Of a stretch of DNA of 64,000 nt, positions 35,655 through 47,719 are shown in pieces. A program made the translations under genes and the position numbers. The DNA is taken from the NCBI GenBank assembly GCA_032622095.1, contig CP136066.1:198950816-199014815 (forward strand). Direction: 5' to 3'. This DNA is from Siphonodentalium dalli. Lineage: Eukaryota > Mollusca > Scaphopoda > Gadilida > Siphonodentaliidae. The notes under the pieces were generated by a model. It was not told where the DNA came from. It searched no databases and saw only the letters and a list, made by a program, of their open reading frames with translations. Position 1 is the first letter of the stretch. Every line of letters starts with the position of its first letter.

Positions 35655-35945
35655 GTGCTGAAGACGGAGAAGTTTGCAATGCGACAGTGTTGTGCCCAGC
35701 AAATTATCAATGTACTGGCACATGTGTATGTGACAACCCTCACCCTGACGACAATGAATGCACTGATTGGATGGGGCAGAAACTAGCTGGGACTTCGTGT
35801 TCCCTATCTAAGCAGTGCTCAGGCATAGGTAACCTGGATTGTATATTAGGCACTTGTGGGTGTGGACCTGGAATGCGTGAAGCTACTGACATTGAAACGG
35901 CAACGAACCCAGAAGTAGCCTGTTATGTCAACTCAACCAATCTAG
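35655..35945 (+). CDS. Exon A: two EB-like six-cysteine modules
   Basis: A 291-nt exon, phase 1-1, between TTTTTTCACAG and GTAAGT. Module 1 has six cysteines (EVCNATVLC, YQCTGTCVC, NEC) and module 2 six more (TSCSLSKQC, LDCILGTCGCG, VAC). The spacing C-x5-C-x5-C-x3-C-x-C-x9-C resembles EB modules of invertebrate extracellular proteins. Sites NAT and NST could carry N-glycans. An inframe Met-containing open frame runs upstream through the intron, but the acceptor marks the real start. The duplicate at 51,774 has the same length and boundaries with six base changes, all altering the protein. Secreted or cell-surface location is inferred from the modules. Confidence 0.85.
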
Positions 35946-35980
35946 GTAAGTTTGATTCTTATTGTGATCTTACTCCCAAG

Positions 35981-36508
35981 TTAAAGGCACGGGCGCCGTT
36001 CGTTGCAGAAATATTCATATTTGTTAAAATCGCCATCAACAGAAGTAATATTAAAATATATATAGTTTTGATCATATGCCAAACATAATCAGCGCGTAAA
36101 TAGTATATTGTCGTCAATACGTACGATGGTGTACGTAAACAAGAGTCTGCTCGTGTTATAGAAGTTGTGCTTCTGTTTACATAACACAGCGCAATTATAT
36201 TGGATAATCACACACAAATTATATAAACGATCTTTATTATTTCCATATCAGGAAAAAAGTAACAAATAACGCTCTTTATGTTTGCCATATCCTGATCTAA
36301 ACAAAAGCCAGGTAACGTAACGTTTTTTGCTTTTGTTTACATAACAAAGGAAAAATAATTGACAATAACATACGGTGTATGCCATATTTCTGATTGGTAT
36401 AAGAACAAGATATGTCTATATTTTACTATTCTTTCTGTTTATGGCGGTTTTTGACGGAGGTGAATATTTTAACAACATACCCACCGCCAACACCACCCGT
36501 ATCTTTAA
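35981..36508 (+). mobile_element. TTAA-type MITE, complete, in intron after exon A
   Basis: 528 bp with TTAA on both sides, starting 36 bp past the exon A donor. Its equivalent at 52,099-52,626 occupies the same position in the duplicate block, so insertion preceded the duplication. The pair is almost identical by eye. Confidence 0.9.
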
Positions 36509-36509
36509 C

Positions 36510-37480
36510 ATAACCACAGTAAAAGGAACTATATATCTATCAGGTAATGTTTAATTCATTTAATTAATATTATATTCCGTTGTTCCTAGGACTGTGATAT
36601 AACATATATTTTTGTTTCACCTCGTTCAGATTATATTAGTATCAATATATTTTGCGAAATATGCTAATAACATGAGCCAAGCGCTTGCATAAAAGCATGA
36701 TGAAAAAAAAAACGAATGAAAAAAAAAAACTTAAGAACAAAAATAAAATACACATACAATTAAACAAAATAAATGACCAAAAACAACGGAATATAAACAA
36801 GGACAGAAAAACGAGTACAGGTATGAAAATAAAATAGGAACAAGACGTGAACAAACGCTCGAATAATGCGAGGAAGAGCGATTGCGGAGAATAAGAGAAA
36901 CTTTTGATCACAGATGTACGAATTCTCTTTAATGTATCTCACGAGAGAGCAACCTAAAGTAGATGGGCGCCTCTTATAGTGATTCAAATAATTTGCGAAA
37001 ATCAGCGCGAATTTGTTGACAGTCTTCGGCGAGCTTCCGGAACAGTGTCGGATACCTGTCCTGTGCGTAGATTGCTGGTTGAATGGCTTTCGTGCCGGGC
37101 TATATTGTATTACTATATATACCAATGTATATTCAAACACCACCAACTTCCATGTACAATGGGGATGAGGACAGATGGTATGTGTATAAGAGACTTTCAC
37201 ACATTGGTAAATTGACCTAACAATCTATATAACCAGTCCATTGTAGCAGTGTTATGTTGTGATGTTGTCATGTTGTTATGTTGTCATGTTGTGCCAGAGT
37301 ATGGACTGATAACTATCTCATCCTATCTCATACTAATTGTGAACAATAATGTGGCTTTCCACTGAGGTTTATTAAGTTTATGACGTGGATGATCGAAAAA
37401 ATGTCTTAAACTGGCCTGTGATGACTGAATACAAGTAGATACCCTCCATCCCATTGTTAACCCTTTACCCAACAGAGCGG
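36510..37480. other. Duplicated intronic stretch without exon
   Basis: Corresponds to 52,628-53,600. The 146-codon minus frame at 36,760-37,200 is conserved at 52,878-53,318, but the copies are too similar for that to mean selection, and it shows no domain. A short TTATGTTGTCATG run occurs near 37,250-37,300. Confidence 0.5.
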
Positions 37481-37756
37481 CCCTGTGCCAATGCATTCTC
37501 TTATATATGCGAGTCGACCATAGGTCGCCTCGCATATATAAGAGAATGCATTGGCTTAACACATATTAAAAATGTTATAAAAAATATTATAAAAATTGTT
37601 AAAAAATGTAAGAACAAATTCTAAAATTGTTAAAGAATGTAAGAAAAAATGGTAAAAAGTGTTAAAAAAAGATTTTTTTAGGCCAATGCATTCTCTTATA
37701 TATGCGAGGCGACCTATGGTCGACTCGCATATATAAGAGAATGCATTGGCACAGGG
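37481..37756. mobile_element. Foldback element FB4
   Basis: Two ~67-bp palindromes at the ends and an A/T-rich spacer containing several GTTAAAAAA words. The duplicate block at 53,602 retains only its first nine bases. Confidence 0.88.
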
Positions 37757-37759
37757 CAT

Positions 37760-38500
37760 AACCGTAACCATCACAATGTGGTCAATGAACCGGTTGCAAT
37801 GATATCCATATTTGTATGGTGTTATTGAGACAGACCGAAGATATTTTAGGCTGTTGAAGCTTTATTTGGGCGTTTTTGGCCGGTTTGTTGGGTAAAGGGT
37901 TAATATTCAAAAGATAATTCACATCCCATCAGGCATCTAAGATGGCGGAGATACAGAGGTGGTCGTGCGTATCACATTGGAGCATCTCGATCTGCTGACG
38001 GGTTTTGTTTCCGGGGTTATCTGCACGAGGTGTCGATAATCCCTTAGGCCAAAAAAAAGAAGATAGTATGTTTCGGCTAACGGCGTGAAATAATTAAGGT
38101 GGGTAAGTAGGGAATTTGTTTTTATTTTTTATTCAGCTGCAGAAACTACCTCGACCAAAGTGACATAAAATGCCAACTCATGTTGTGGGGAAAGTATTAC
38201 TTGAACAACACAGTGGACTTATACGATATAAGATTGAATAAAATATCAAACTTGGTTTATGCTTAAGTGTGTGATTTGTTATTCACATACCGCATTTTCA
38301 TAATTTTGGCTATATTATTTGGTATGAAATTTATGTCACTAACATTTGATGATAATTTGACCCATAATACCACCATTACACCGGTACTTGTATTGGATGA
38401 CTAGATGTGCATTCACCCTACTTGGAGTGCCTGGTTTTTGGAAACAGTAGCTATGCCCCAACCATGTGTGATGATAACCTCTCTCTCTCTATATATATAT
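37760..38500. other. Intronic non-coding stretch
   Basis: No exon supported. A good acceptor-like TTTTTATTCAG near 38,135 is followed by AETTSTKVT and a stop, with no donor. Confidence 0.4.
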
Positions 38501-38503
38501 ATA

Positions 38504-39081
38504 CTAGAAGGTGACCCGACTTCATCCGGGCTTTGACCTTGAATTGTCCATTTTGAAGGCCAAGGTCAGGTGGGGTCACGATTTGACCCGTCCAAAACAC
38601 TGCCCGAACAAAAGTACCCGACAAAAGTACCCGTCGAAATCCATGCGGTTTTACCAGATTTGACCTTGAATTGATCATTTTGAAGGTCAATGTCAGTTCG
38701 GGGTCACGTTTTGACCCGTCCAACACACTCAGTGGACAAAAGTAACCCTATGTATCAAATTTCGTGGAAATCCTATCAAAATTCGCGATTTGACCTTGAA
38801 TTGACCCGATGTCAAGGTCAAGGTCTCGTCGCACGGACAAATGAATAGGCCTATGCCACTCCTCGACCGAAGGTACCCCCACATACCAAGTTTCATCGAA
38901 ATCCCGTGATATTCGGGCGTTTGACCTTGAAATTACCCGATTTCAAGGTCAAGGTCATGTCGAACGGGCAAATTAATAGGCCTATGTCACTCCCCGGCCG
39001 AAAATACCCCCACGTACCAAGTTCATCGATTACAGACAGACAGACACACACACGCACAGCTCTTCCAAAATATATAATAGA
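38504..39081 (-). mobile_element. Helitron-like element with TGACCTTGA repeats
   Basis: On the minus strand it starts TCTATTATATATTTTGGAAG with a GT-rich microsatellite next, and ends in a CCCGGATGAAGTCGGG hairpin, then CTAG next to T. It sits within a TA tract, inserted between A and T. The body is a repeated ~110-130-bp core; each core has TTTGACCTTGAA and AAGGTCA words. TCAAGGTCA occurs at least six times on one strand or the other. Non-coding. Related elements are at 48,949, 49,909 and 50,511. Confidence 0.7.
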
Positions 39082-39099
39082 TATATATATATATATATA

Positions 39100-39960
39100 T
39101 ATATACCGATACACACCAACCATGTCTGTTGATAGTTCCCAAAACAAGGCTTAAAGCAGGCCTGAGATCAACTCTCATGAAATTAAAATTGCTAAATCAT
39201 GCCCATGAATCCATGAATCCACACCTGGAGTTTTAACTGTTGAGGTAACAGTTGTCACTTTATGGTCACCTTACACAGGGGTGTGTTAGAAACCATGTCT
39301 TTTGCACACTAATGAACATCATTAAGTATGTGCATTGGTGGTAAAAAAAACATTTAAATGTTCGGCTTTTTCTCAAAATATAAATAAAAAGATTATGGTC
39401 GGCGGTTATTTTTAGGGTCGGTCGATGTGCGGAAACATACTATCTTCTTTCTTTGACCTTAGATCAATCGTTTGCCGCTTATAGTCTATTCCTTATTTCT
39501 GTTGGGGTTTTAATGGTTTGTCCTCTTTGCTTTTGGGGTTTTAATGATTTGTCTGGTAACTTTGGCACTGATTCAATGTTGATGTTAGGAAATAATCTGT
39601 GTCATCTTTTATTTATTTATTTATTTTTATAGCAAAATAGTTAATAAAATATATACAAGGAGACAATAGACATTAACAAATACACGACAATAGTTTCGAA
39701 CTAATTCAGTGATAGAATCCAATTATTCTGGAATTCCAATCTGGTTCTCACTGAATACTCTCTTGAAATGTCGAAGAGACGCGTTCATCGCCCGATATTT
39801 CTCCTTTGTGGGTTGAACCCTGCCACCGCCAGTAAGTTGCAATATGGTCGATTATGTGTATGCCTGCTCTTTCTCAATGTGGTGGATCATGTTTGGATAT
39901 GTTTGGTGTTGATACTGCTATGAAACCTTGAAGCTTTCTGTGCTATATCATAAAGACTGA
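39100..39960. other. Intronic non-coding stretch
   Basis: No exon, RNA gene or recognised element. A TTTATTTATTTATTTATTTT run lies near 39,610. Confidence 0.4.
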
Positions 39961-39965
39961 ATAAT

Positions 39966-42395
39966 CACACGGCACAATCGTTTCGACGATTCTACGACCA
40001 ATTCCACGATTCTGCGGCTTGACAACCATGGTGCTGCGGCAATTTAACGATTCTGCGACCAGGCTGATGGGATAAAGACGAAAAAAACATTAAGAAATGA
40101 ATAATTCCAGAAATATAGACAGTTATGTACCACACATTATATTTCTGTTAGGTACGGCGATCTTCGATTCGATAATCGGTAGAGAGTTCAGCACGAGACA
40201 GTTAGCACAACAATACACAATCTTTGACACAAATAGACCAGTTGTTTTGGATTTACACACATCACTGTGTCAAATTCGTCTTTAGAGTTGAGAAAATATA
40301 TATAATGTCCTACAAAATTGAGTGGAAACCAAATAACAACATAGTCATACGTCTTTGGTTGATTTTTCACAACTGATGTTAACCTCAGTTCTGTGATTGA
40401 TGGCGCTGTGTCCATATTTGTGGGGGGGGGGGTATCATCGGACTCAATTGACAACGCCGAGTAGTCGACTATGACAACGACGATTGTGAGACCAGCAATT
40501 GAAATTTCATTAACTTGTGCTCACGAGAAGTCGTTTTCTAATGAATGTCACGCTCGCTATAGACATGAATACGCATACCTCAAGGCTACGAGATTAAGAC
40601 TCTTTTATTTGGAGCCAGCTGTGGAAAATAAAGTAATGTCGAATCGTATATTGCTATACTGTACAGGTTTAATTTCCATATCTGGGCACCACACAATACA
40701 TGATTTAAATTTTCCGCCTATCCAACTTTCCTTCCGTCTGTCTGTACGCCTAACTAGCAGCCGACTCACAATGCCTCGGCATGTTCTTATGGCCAACATG
40801 TCTTATTCTCAGTTGCGTTGGGTAACGATTGTGGGGAATGGTCGCCTTCATGTTAGAAATTAACTCCACACATGAAACTTAATATTTTGTTTTGAGTATA
40901 ATTCCATATTTTGACATCCAGGTATATATATATCTATAAACGGTGAAAATGATATTCTATAATGATTTATTTATTTGTGATTAAAATCTAGTTATCTAAA
41001 ATATAATTCCCTCGCGCAGTCAAGATTTGCCTCCAGATATTACAATTCTATGACATTTATTTCCTATTAATTCTTAACTCATTTGAAGTATGCACACACC
41101 AGTTTACCCAATTAAAAATACTACCGCAACAACACACCCCATGTTAATAATATACCGGCAAGTTGGCGTCCGAACCGGGGGATCAGGGGTAGGGGGTCAT
41201 AAATCAGCGTATCCCTATAGGTTATTTTTTTGTATTTTGACTACTTTCGGGACCAACCAACCCAATGTTCTACTATTTTATGTATGTATACGTTTTTACT
41301 GCAATTTTCTGGCATCCATCCCTTTTATTTTTATTTTGTTTAAAGTGTTGCTCGTTACTTTCAGTTTCAGATAACCATAAACAATTTTAACTAATACTTT
41401 CATACAAACACATTTATACAAGTAACTAAACGGTCAATAATTTTTCGAGGACATCTTTATATGTAGGGCCTACCTGCTAATCAGAATATGACTAAAATAA
41501 CTCATGTTATGGAAGGGTAAGTGGTGACATTTTCGAATGAACAAGTCAACTTTACCAAAATTACAAAGCCGCTAGGTGCACCAAGAAGGAAAATGTTCAG
41601 ATACATGTAAGTCGGGCATTTTGTCATGTTCAAAAAATTAAAGAATGCTCGTTTAGCGACAAATCTCTTATGTGACTTGGTCTCTATACCTTCACATGTG
41701 GGGATCAGTAAATGCACAGTACTGTATTGAATCCAGGACATGTGCATTGTACAACGAAGGTACTGTTCCAAACATTTATTGATGCAGCATAGATGGGCTT
41801 ACACGCATAACTAAGCTGTCCGATCATGCAGTGACAGATGCGTCGTATACAAATGAAAATTACCGTTCAACGAGTCGCACAATCGTCGTTGTCATGGTCG
41901 AAGCGGGGCGTTGTCAAATAGTTGACACTGTTACTGCATTTCTGTGTGTAGTCTAATCGAATATTGCGTCAACGGAGGTACGAATTTGACAAATAATACA
42001 TTTATGCTTATCAAAGCTTACGTTGGATGTTAAGTTTCGCACTGTTAATGTCCCCTTGCAGCCCAAGAAACGACTTTTTGCGATCGGTTCGCGGTTCGAT
42101 CGGATTATCCAGGCTTGACCGAGCCGATTGTGACTCATTTTATGTATTGATCGCATCTTCGTATGTATTCCGTGGGTCAACCTGGTGGACCTGCAAAGTC
42201 TAATCTACACAGTGCATACAAGAAGAAGCCCACTTGTATCGTCCCAATTCAGTAAAAGGCCCCATTATCTAAGTTTGTCATAAAATATCACGTATAATAA
42301 GGCCGCAGAATCGTTGAACTGCCGTAGCACCGTGGTTGTCAAGCCGCAGACTCGTGGAATTGGTCGTAGAATCGTCGAAACGATTGTGCCGTGTG
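39966..42395. mobile_element. 2.43-kb DNA transposon with ~94-bp TIRs and 5-bp TSD
   Basis: Left terminus CACACGGCACAATCGTTTCG (39,966) is matched by the reverse complement at 42,395, and identity continues for about 94 bp with around six mismatches. ATAAT flanks both ends (39,961-39,965 and 42,396-42,400). The TIR repeats CGATTCTGCG-like words. A second inverted pair lies inside (40,449-40,489 and 41,878-41,917, sharing ATGACAACGACGATTGTG). No transposase motif was recognised. The minus frame 41,953-42,180 includes KHKCIICQ but is otherwise unplaced. A 5-bp duplication and a CAC start recall Transib, but the usual Transib terminal CACWRTG is not matched, so the superfamily is open. Confidence 0.8.
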
Positions 42396-42399
42396 ATAA

Positions 42400-43220
42400 T
42401 GAGTATTATCAAATGGAACGCTCTTTATGGTCTGGCGTTTTGTTTTGTTCCGAAGAATGGACGCTCTTTATACGAATGTGTGTAGTGCAGGTAATCATAA
42501 GAAAATGCATGTGTCCTATCTGGTCGGAAACAGCTAGATGTATTTGTTGATTCCTTGCAGAACAATCGATGTCGTGCTTTGTGTTGATTGGGGCACCACA
42601 TTCTTTCTTACAATACACCCAGTGGACATTTTCGGATCGACGTGATTTGATGCGGAATTTGAAGTCGTTTAAAATCAGGTGTTTGCCTCCTCGACACCTG
42701 GGAGTCTTTTGATTGTAGCCTGCTGTCTGAATTACATTACATGTTGTTGTTCTGGGTATCTAACTCTCACTGAACATCGCTTAGCATTTAAACGACAGCC
42801 GTTGCATGCAAATTAAATATACATGCCATATATTCACACATTTTAACAAAGGGTTGAATAACAGCGCGATTGTACAGGTTAAGTGATATAAAGCCTACGA
42901 CAATGTGTTTGATATTCTCAAATGATTGCTGACTCTTCATAGATCGTTAACATTCACCATATGTAGCAATATCAAAATATTTTTCCAGACAGGTAAACAC
43001 ACATTTTGAGCTGTATATTTGAAAAACTTTCAACTCCAGCGTAAACTGCACGTAAGCAATATAAATACGATACCCACGATATGAAACACATGCGAAATGA
43101 TACATAACGACCGCAATTATATGTTTTTGTTTTGGTACTTTGGAAGGTCATGATAAATTGCAATATGCTGGTAAATAGAAAAACGATAGCTCTATTTTAT
43201 TATACGTATTTGTACATATG
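42400..43220. other. Intronic non-coding stretch
   Basis: Two AACGCTCTTTAT / GACGCTCTTTAT words near 42,418-42,470 come from the R1/MITE vocabulary. No exon is supported before the acceptor at 43,223. Confidence 0.4.
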
Positions 43221-43223
43221 CAG

Positions 43224-44891
43224 ATAGCTGCCACAACGAAACGGTCACATACGCCCCAACAACGACAACAACAACATCAACATCTACAACATCGACGACG
43301 ACAGAATCAACGACAACCACGTCTACGACGACAACAACTACAACAACAACGTCCACGACATCCACTACATCCACGAAATCCACAACGACAACAACTTCAA
43401 CAACCACAACTACGACATCGACGACAACAACTACAACATCGACCACAACAACTACAACATCGACGACAACAACTACAACATCGACCACAACAACAACAAC
43501 ATCGACGACAACAACTACAACATCGACGACAACAACTACAACATCGACGACAACAACTACAACATCGACCACAACAACTACAACATCTACCACAACAACT
43601 ACAACATCGACGACAACAACTACAACATCGACGACAACAACTACAACATCGACCACAACAACTACAACATCGACGACAACAACTACAACATCGACGACAA
43701 CAACTACAACATCGACCACAACAACTACAACATCGACGACAACAACTACAACATCGACGACAACAACTACAACATCGACCACAACAACTACAACATCGAC
43801 CACAACAACTACAACATCGACCACAACAACTACAACATCGACGACAACAACTACAACATCGACCACAACATCTACAACATCGACGACAACAACTACAACG
43901 TCGACCACAACATCTACAACATCGACGACAACAACTACAACGTCGACCACAACATCTACAACATCGACGACAACAACTACAACATCGACCACAACAACTA
44001 CAACATCGACGACAACAACTACAACATCGACCACAACAACTACAACATCGACGACAACAACTACAACATCGACGACAACAACTACAACATCGACCACAAC
44101 AACTACAACATCGACGACAACAACTACAACATCGACGACAACAACTACAACCTCGACGACAACAACTACAACATCGACCACAACAACTACAACATCGACG
44201 ACAACAACTACAACATCGACGACAACAACTACAACATCGACCACAACAACTACAACATCGACCACAACAACTACAACATCGACGACAACAACTACAACAT
44301 CGACCACAACAACTACAACATCGACGACAACAACTACAACATCGACGACAACAACTACAACATCGACCACAACAACTACAACATCGACGACAACAACTAC
44401 AACATCGACGACAACAACTACAACATCGACGACAACAACTACAACATCGACCACAACAACTACAACATCGACGACAACAACTACAACATCGACGACAACA
44501 ACTACAACATCGACCACAACAACTACAACATCGACCACAACAACTACAACATCGACGACAACAACTACAACATCGACCACAACAACTACAACATCGACGA
44601 CAACAACTACAACATCGACGACAACAACTACAACATCGACCACAACAACTACAACATCGACCACAACAACTACAACATCGACGACAACAACTACAACATC
44701 GACCACAACATCTACAACATCGACGACAACAACTACAACGTCGACCACAACATCTACAACATCGACGACAACAACTACAACATCGACGACAACAACTACA
44801 ACGTCGACCACAACAACTACAACATCGACCACAACAACTACAACGTCGACCACAACAACTACGACATCGACCACAACAACTACAACATACA
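43224..44891 (+). CDS. Mucin-like Thr/Ser-repeat exon
   Basis: Acceptor TGTACATATGCAG and donor GTATGT bound 1,668 nt open in one frame, phase 1-1. The peptide opens SCHNETVTYAP, then turns into about 70 copies of a 7-residue Thr/Ser repeat (T-T-T-T-T-S-T), encoded by a 21-bp unit ACAACTACAACATCGACGAC plus A. Around 500 hydroxyl residues would be O-glycosylated, giving a stiff extracellular stalk or mucus-type domain. Other frames are also open (a Gln/Arg-rich frame on + and a Val/Asp-rich frame on -) because the unit is a multiple of three. The Thr frame is chosen for its splice sites, its phase match with exons A and B', and its unique first residues. Phase and order place it between exon A and B'. 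Repeat number is probably polymorphic. Confidence 0.8.
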
Positions 44892-46016
44892 GTATGTCAA
44901 CGTACCTGCTACGATATTATCTTGCTCTTTAATTAGTCGGTTTGGATTTGTCGGGAAAAATAGGTGCAATATTTCCGTCCCAGTAACGGGGAAGACCTGG
45001 GAAAAAACATTTTTAAGAACAAAATTCTCAGATATATTGAAATCATTTGTCATGCCGCGAGGTAAAACTCGAACCTCGGGTTCTCGTTTTACCATCGCGT
45101 CACAACAAACTCGTGCAATAACGTTAACATGTTCACAAAACTGTGTTGTTCTATGTTTATTGCAAACTCTGAAGATTGTAGCTTGTACTATACTAAAATT
45201 TAGGTCTATATTGTTTATTTAATTGCACAAACGTGTTCTTAGTGTAGACTATACCTAATAATTTAATGAAGAAATTGTCTGCTATGGTTGACGTCACCAA
45301 TGACGTTGTTGACGTAATCTGTTTGTATTGTTCAAGAACAATACACAATTGTTTATTGAACGTTTTGAAATATTTTGTATTTTGCTGTATTTCGCAAAAT
45401 AAGCCATTGAGTGTGCAATAAACTCGGGTCCGGATCACTCGTCCAATTCGGAATATGCAATAAGAAATTTGATTTATTCATCCTGGTGTATAGTATGTCC
45501 CACTTTATGGGCGGTAACTCATCAGGGAAAGCGCGGACACAATTGTTGATGCCCGTGGGCAGTAGGGCATATCGAGGTGTGCATACGGTCCAATTTTCGA
45601 TGCTCTGCTCCTTATAATTTCTGAGATAATAAAATGTCATTTTTTCACATAAAGGGAGATAACTCTTCGGGGAAAACGCGGACAATATTCTTTATGCGAA
45701 TATGGCTTATATATCGGTGGCCCCAGCATACGTACCAAGTTTTAGTATGCTACTCCTTGTACTTTTCGAGTAATAGTGATTACAAAAGTGTCCAGTATAA
45801 TAATGAAAAATATTCGAAAAAGGGCCATAACTCCGTCAAAAACATTGGGCCGAATTCCTGATACCATTATATTTAGTAGACTTTGGATGCCTGCATTCGC
45901 TAGAGATTTCGCGTTCCTACTGCAATCATTTTCTGAGTATTTCCAAATAAACGAAAAACGACACCAGTAGAAAAACAATATACTTCTTTGCAATTGGTTA
46001 CACCATAGAAGTATAA
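44892..46016. other. Intronic non-coding stretch
   Basis: Starts at the GTATGT donor. Contains words typical of an interspersed repeat (GGGCGGTAACTC, GGGAGATAACTC, GGGCCATAACTC near 45,510, 45,655 and 45,823), each with a following GCGGACA-like word. No exon found. Confidence 0.45.
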
Positions 46017-46150
46017 TAATAGCACTCAAGTAGGTATATCACGTGGTGCATTCTCTTTGTTATAGTAACACGAATTTGAAGTTTGTCGTTTTATTATATG
46101 AACCACCACACTTTTTCTAATTATGTGTTCCTCTCTAAATGTTCTTCCAG

Positions 46151-46303
46151 TTCCGGCAGCATCACTGCATGTTGCAGATATATGTTACGCTGATTCTACC
46201 TGTCCCAGCGACGGTTCATGTCGACCTAACGGATGTGTGGGATACCAATGCAGCTGCAATAGCGGGTTTCTCCCAACTAGTGACCTCAGCCGCTGCCTCC
46301 CCC
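46151..46303 (+). CDS. Exon B': duplicate cysteine-rich module
   Basis: 153 nt, phase 1-1, same acceptor (CTTCCAG) and donor (GTAAGT) as exon B. The peptide contains DICYADSTC, GSCRPNGC, YQCSCNSGF and SRCLP. All seven cysteines are kept. Relative to B, one codon is lost and seven residues change, whereas I count a single silent change (AGT/AGC). In the joined gene it follows the mucin exon and precedes A'. Function is inferred as for exon B. Confidence 0.8.
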
Positions 46304-46353
46304 GTAAGTACGCCAATTTCAAGATTGCCAGTCGTAAGGCGGGATGTTTTTAA

Positions 46354-46722
46354 CCCTGTGCCAATGCATTCTCTTATATATGCGAGTCGACCATAGGTCG
46401 CCTCGCATATATAAGAGAATGCATTGGCCTAACAATTTATTATCATTTTTTGTTTAATAAATGTTTCTTAAATTTTTTAGGACATAAAATAAAAAAACAT
46501 CCATTACCCTGCAGGGAGCCCCACACATATATAGAAGCATATAGAAGAGTGTCGTCTGCTCATGTTTGTCTGGGCTCTGCATGGGTGAAATTATAAAATT
46601 GTTAAAGAATACAAGACAAAATTATTAAAATTGTAAAAAATTGTTAGGCCAATGCATTCTCTTATATATGCGAGGCGACCTATGGCCGACTCGTATATAT
46701 AAGAGAATTCATTGGCACAGGG
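46354..46722. mobile_element. Foldback element FB5
   Basis: Intact counterpart of FB2, 50 bp after the B' donor, and similar in length and interior to FB1. The right palindrome has two changes (GTATATATAAG, GAATTCATTGG). Confidence 0.87.
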
Positions 46723-46989
46723 TAACACAAATCCCGACTTACAACTGGATTTGATATGGCGGGTCACATATTAGTCAAACATGATTTTCAGGTTACTAGA
46801 CAAAAGACAAATGCAATATATAGATGCTCTACAATGAGTCCCCAGTCTATAGCTGAATTTACAAAACGAGTCCAGTAAATTAGGTCTGGACCGAGCCGTT
46901 GTCGAGGTCCAGACCTAATTTACTAGACGAGTATTATAAATTCCGCTATAAACATGCATGTTTCACATAAATTCAATAGTCTGGAGACT

Positions 46990-47314
46990 ACATAAGTGCA
47001 TCGTATACGCATATATTGTGAGCCGCCTGCCTACAACCGAAGATGCTACCGGAAGTTCAGCCCGGGAGGGGTCTGAGAGACGCACAGACCACCCCTCCCC
47101 AGCTGAAATGCTGACTGACGTGACCCAGACAGCTGCTGCTGCTGATGCCGTGACGGAGACAGAATCTTCATTGAACCCGGTGACTCCGGAATACATCAGC
47201 CCGGAGTCATCCATCGCCACCACGACCAGCAGCACCAACAACAACAACACCGGCTCCTTACCATCGGCGGCGGAGGTTCAAGAACTAATCAGAAGCACAC
47301 AAGAGGACAAATAA
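46990..47314 (+). pseudogene. Remnant of the Ser/Thr-rich repeat ORF, second copy
   Basis: Duplicate of 30,550-30,874, with GSERRTDHPSPAE and NPVTPEYISPESSI retained. It is interrupted downstream by FB6 and then by the hAT-type element. Confidence 0.5.
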
Positions 47315-47375
47315 ATAGTAATTTAGGATTGTTAATTTGGATAATGCATCTTTAACCCTTTACCCCACAGAACGG

Positions 47376-47592
47376 CCCTGTGCCAATGCATTCTCTTATA
47401 TATGCGAGTCGACCATATGTCGCCTCGCATATATAAGAGAATGCATTGGCTTAACACATTACAAATTATAAAATTGTTAAAGAATGTAAGAAAAAATGGT
47501 AAAAAGTGTTTTTTTAGGCCAATGCATTCTCTTATATATGCGAGGCGACCTATGGTCGACTCGCATATATAAGAGAATGCATTGGCACAGGG
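47376..47592. mobile_element. Foldback element FB6
   Basis: Counterpart of FB3. Two palindromes with CCCTGTG/CACAGGG ends and a shortened spacer. Confidence 0.88.
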
Positions 47593-47719
47593 TATAACTG
47601 TAACTATCACAATGTGGTCAATGAGCCCGATCTAAAGCAAATATAGAAGCCTACGACAGACAAGATAATGGAAAACTACTAGCGGCTAGTGCTATGTCGA
47701 CATCTCCACCATCAACAGC

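Larger units (their letters stand above)
35215..37490. repeat. Segmental duplication, block 2 copy 1 (pairs with 51,360-53,610)
   Basis: Exon A with its flanks, the TTAA MITE and about 1 kb of following intron recur at 51.4-53.6 kb, offset about 16.1 kb. The copy-1 block continues into foldback FB4, while in copy 2 the homology stops at the first nine bases of that element (CCCTGTGCC). Confidence 0.92.

Noticed and set aside
36760-37200. 146-codon minus frame conserved at 52,878-53,318
   Set aside because: Conservation is explained by the recent segmental duplication; composition is intron-like and no domain is visible.
38128-38175. Thr-rich mini-exon (AETTSTKVT) after a good acceptor
   Set aside because: A stop follows after about ten codons with no donor before it.
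39966-42395. Firm assignment of the 2.4-kb element to Transib
   Set aside because: Only the 5-bp duplication and the first three bases agree; no transposase was seen.
43192-44936. 560-codon Val/Asp-rich frame on the minus strand and 572-codon Gln/Arg-rich frame on the plus strand
   Set aside because: Both are by-products of a 21-bp repeat being open in several frames. Only the Thr/Ser frame has matching splice sites and phase.
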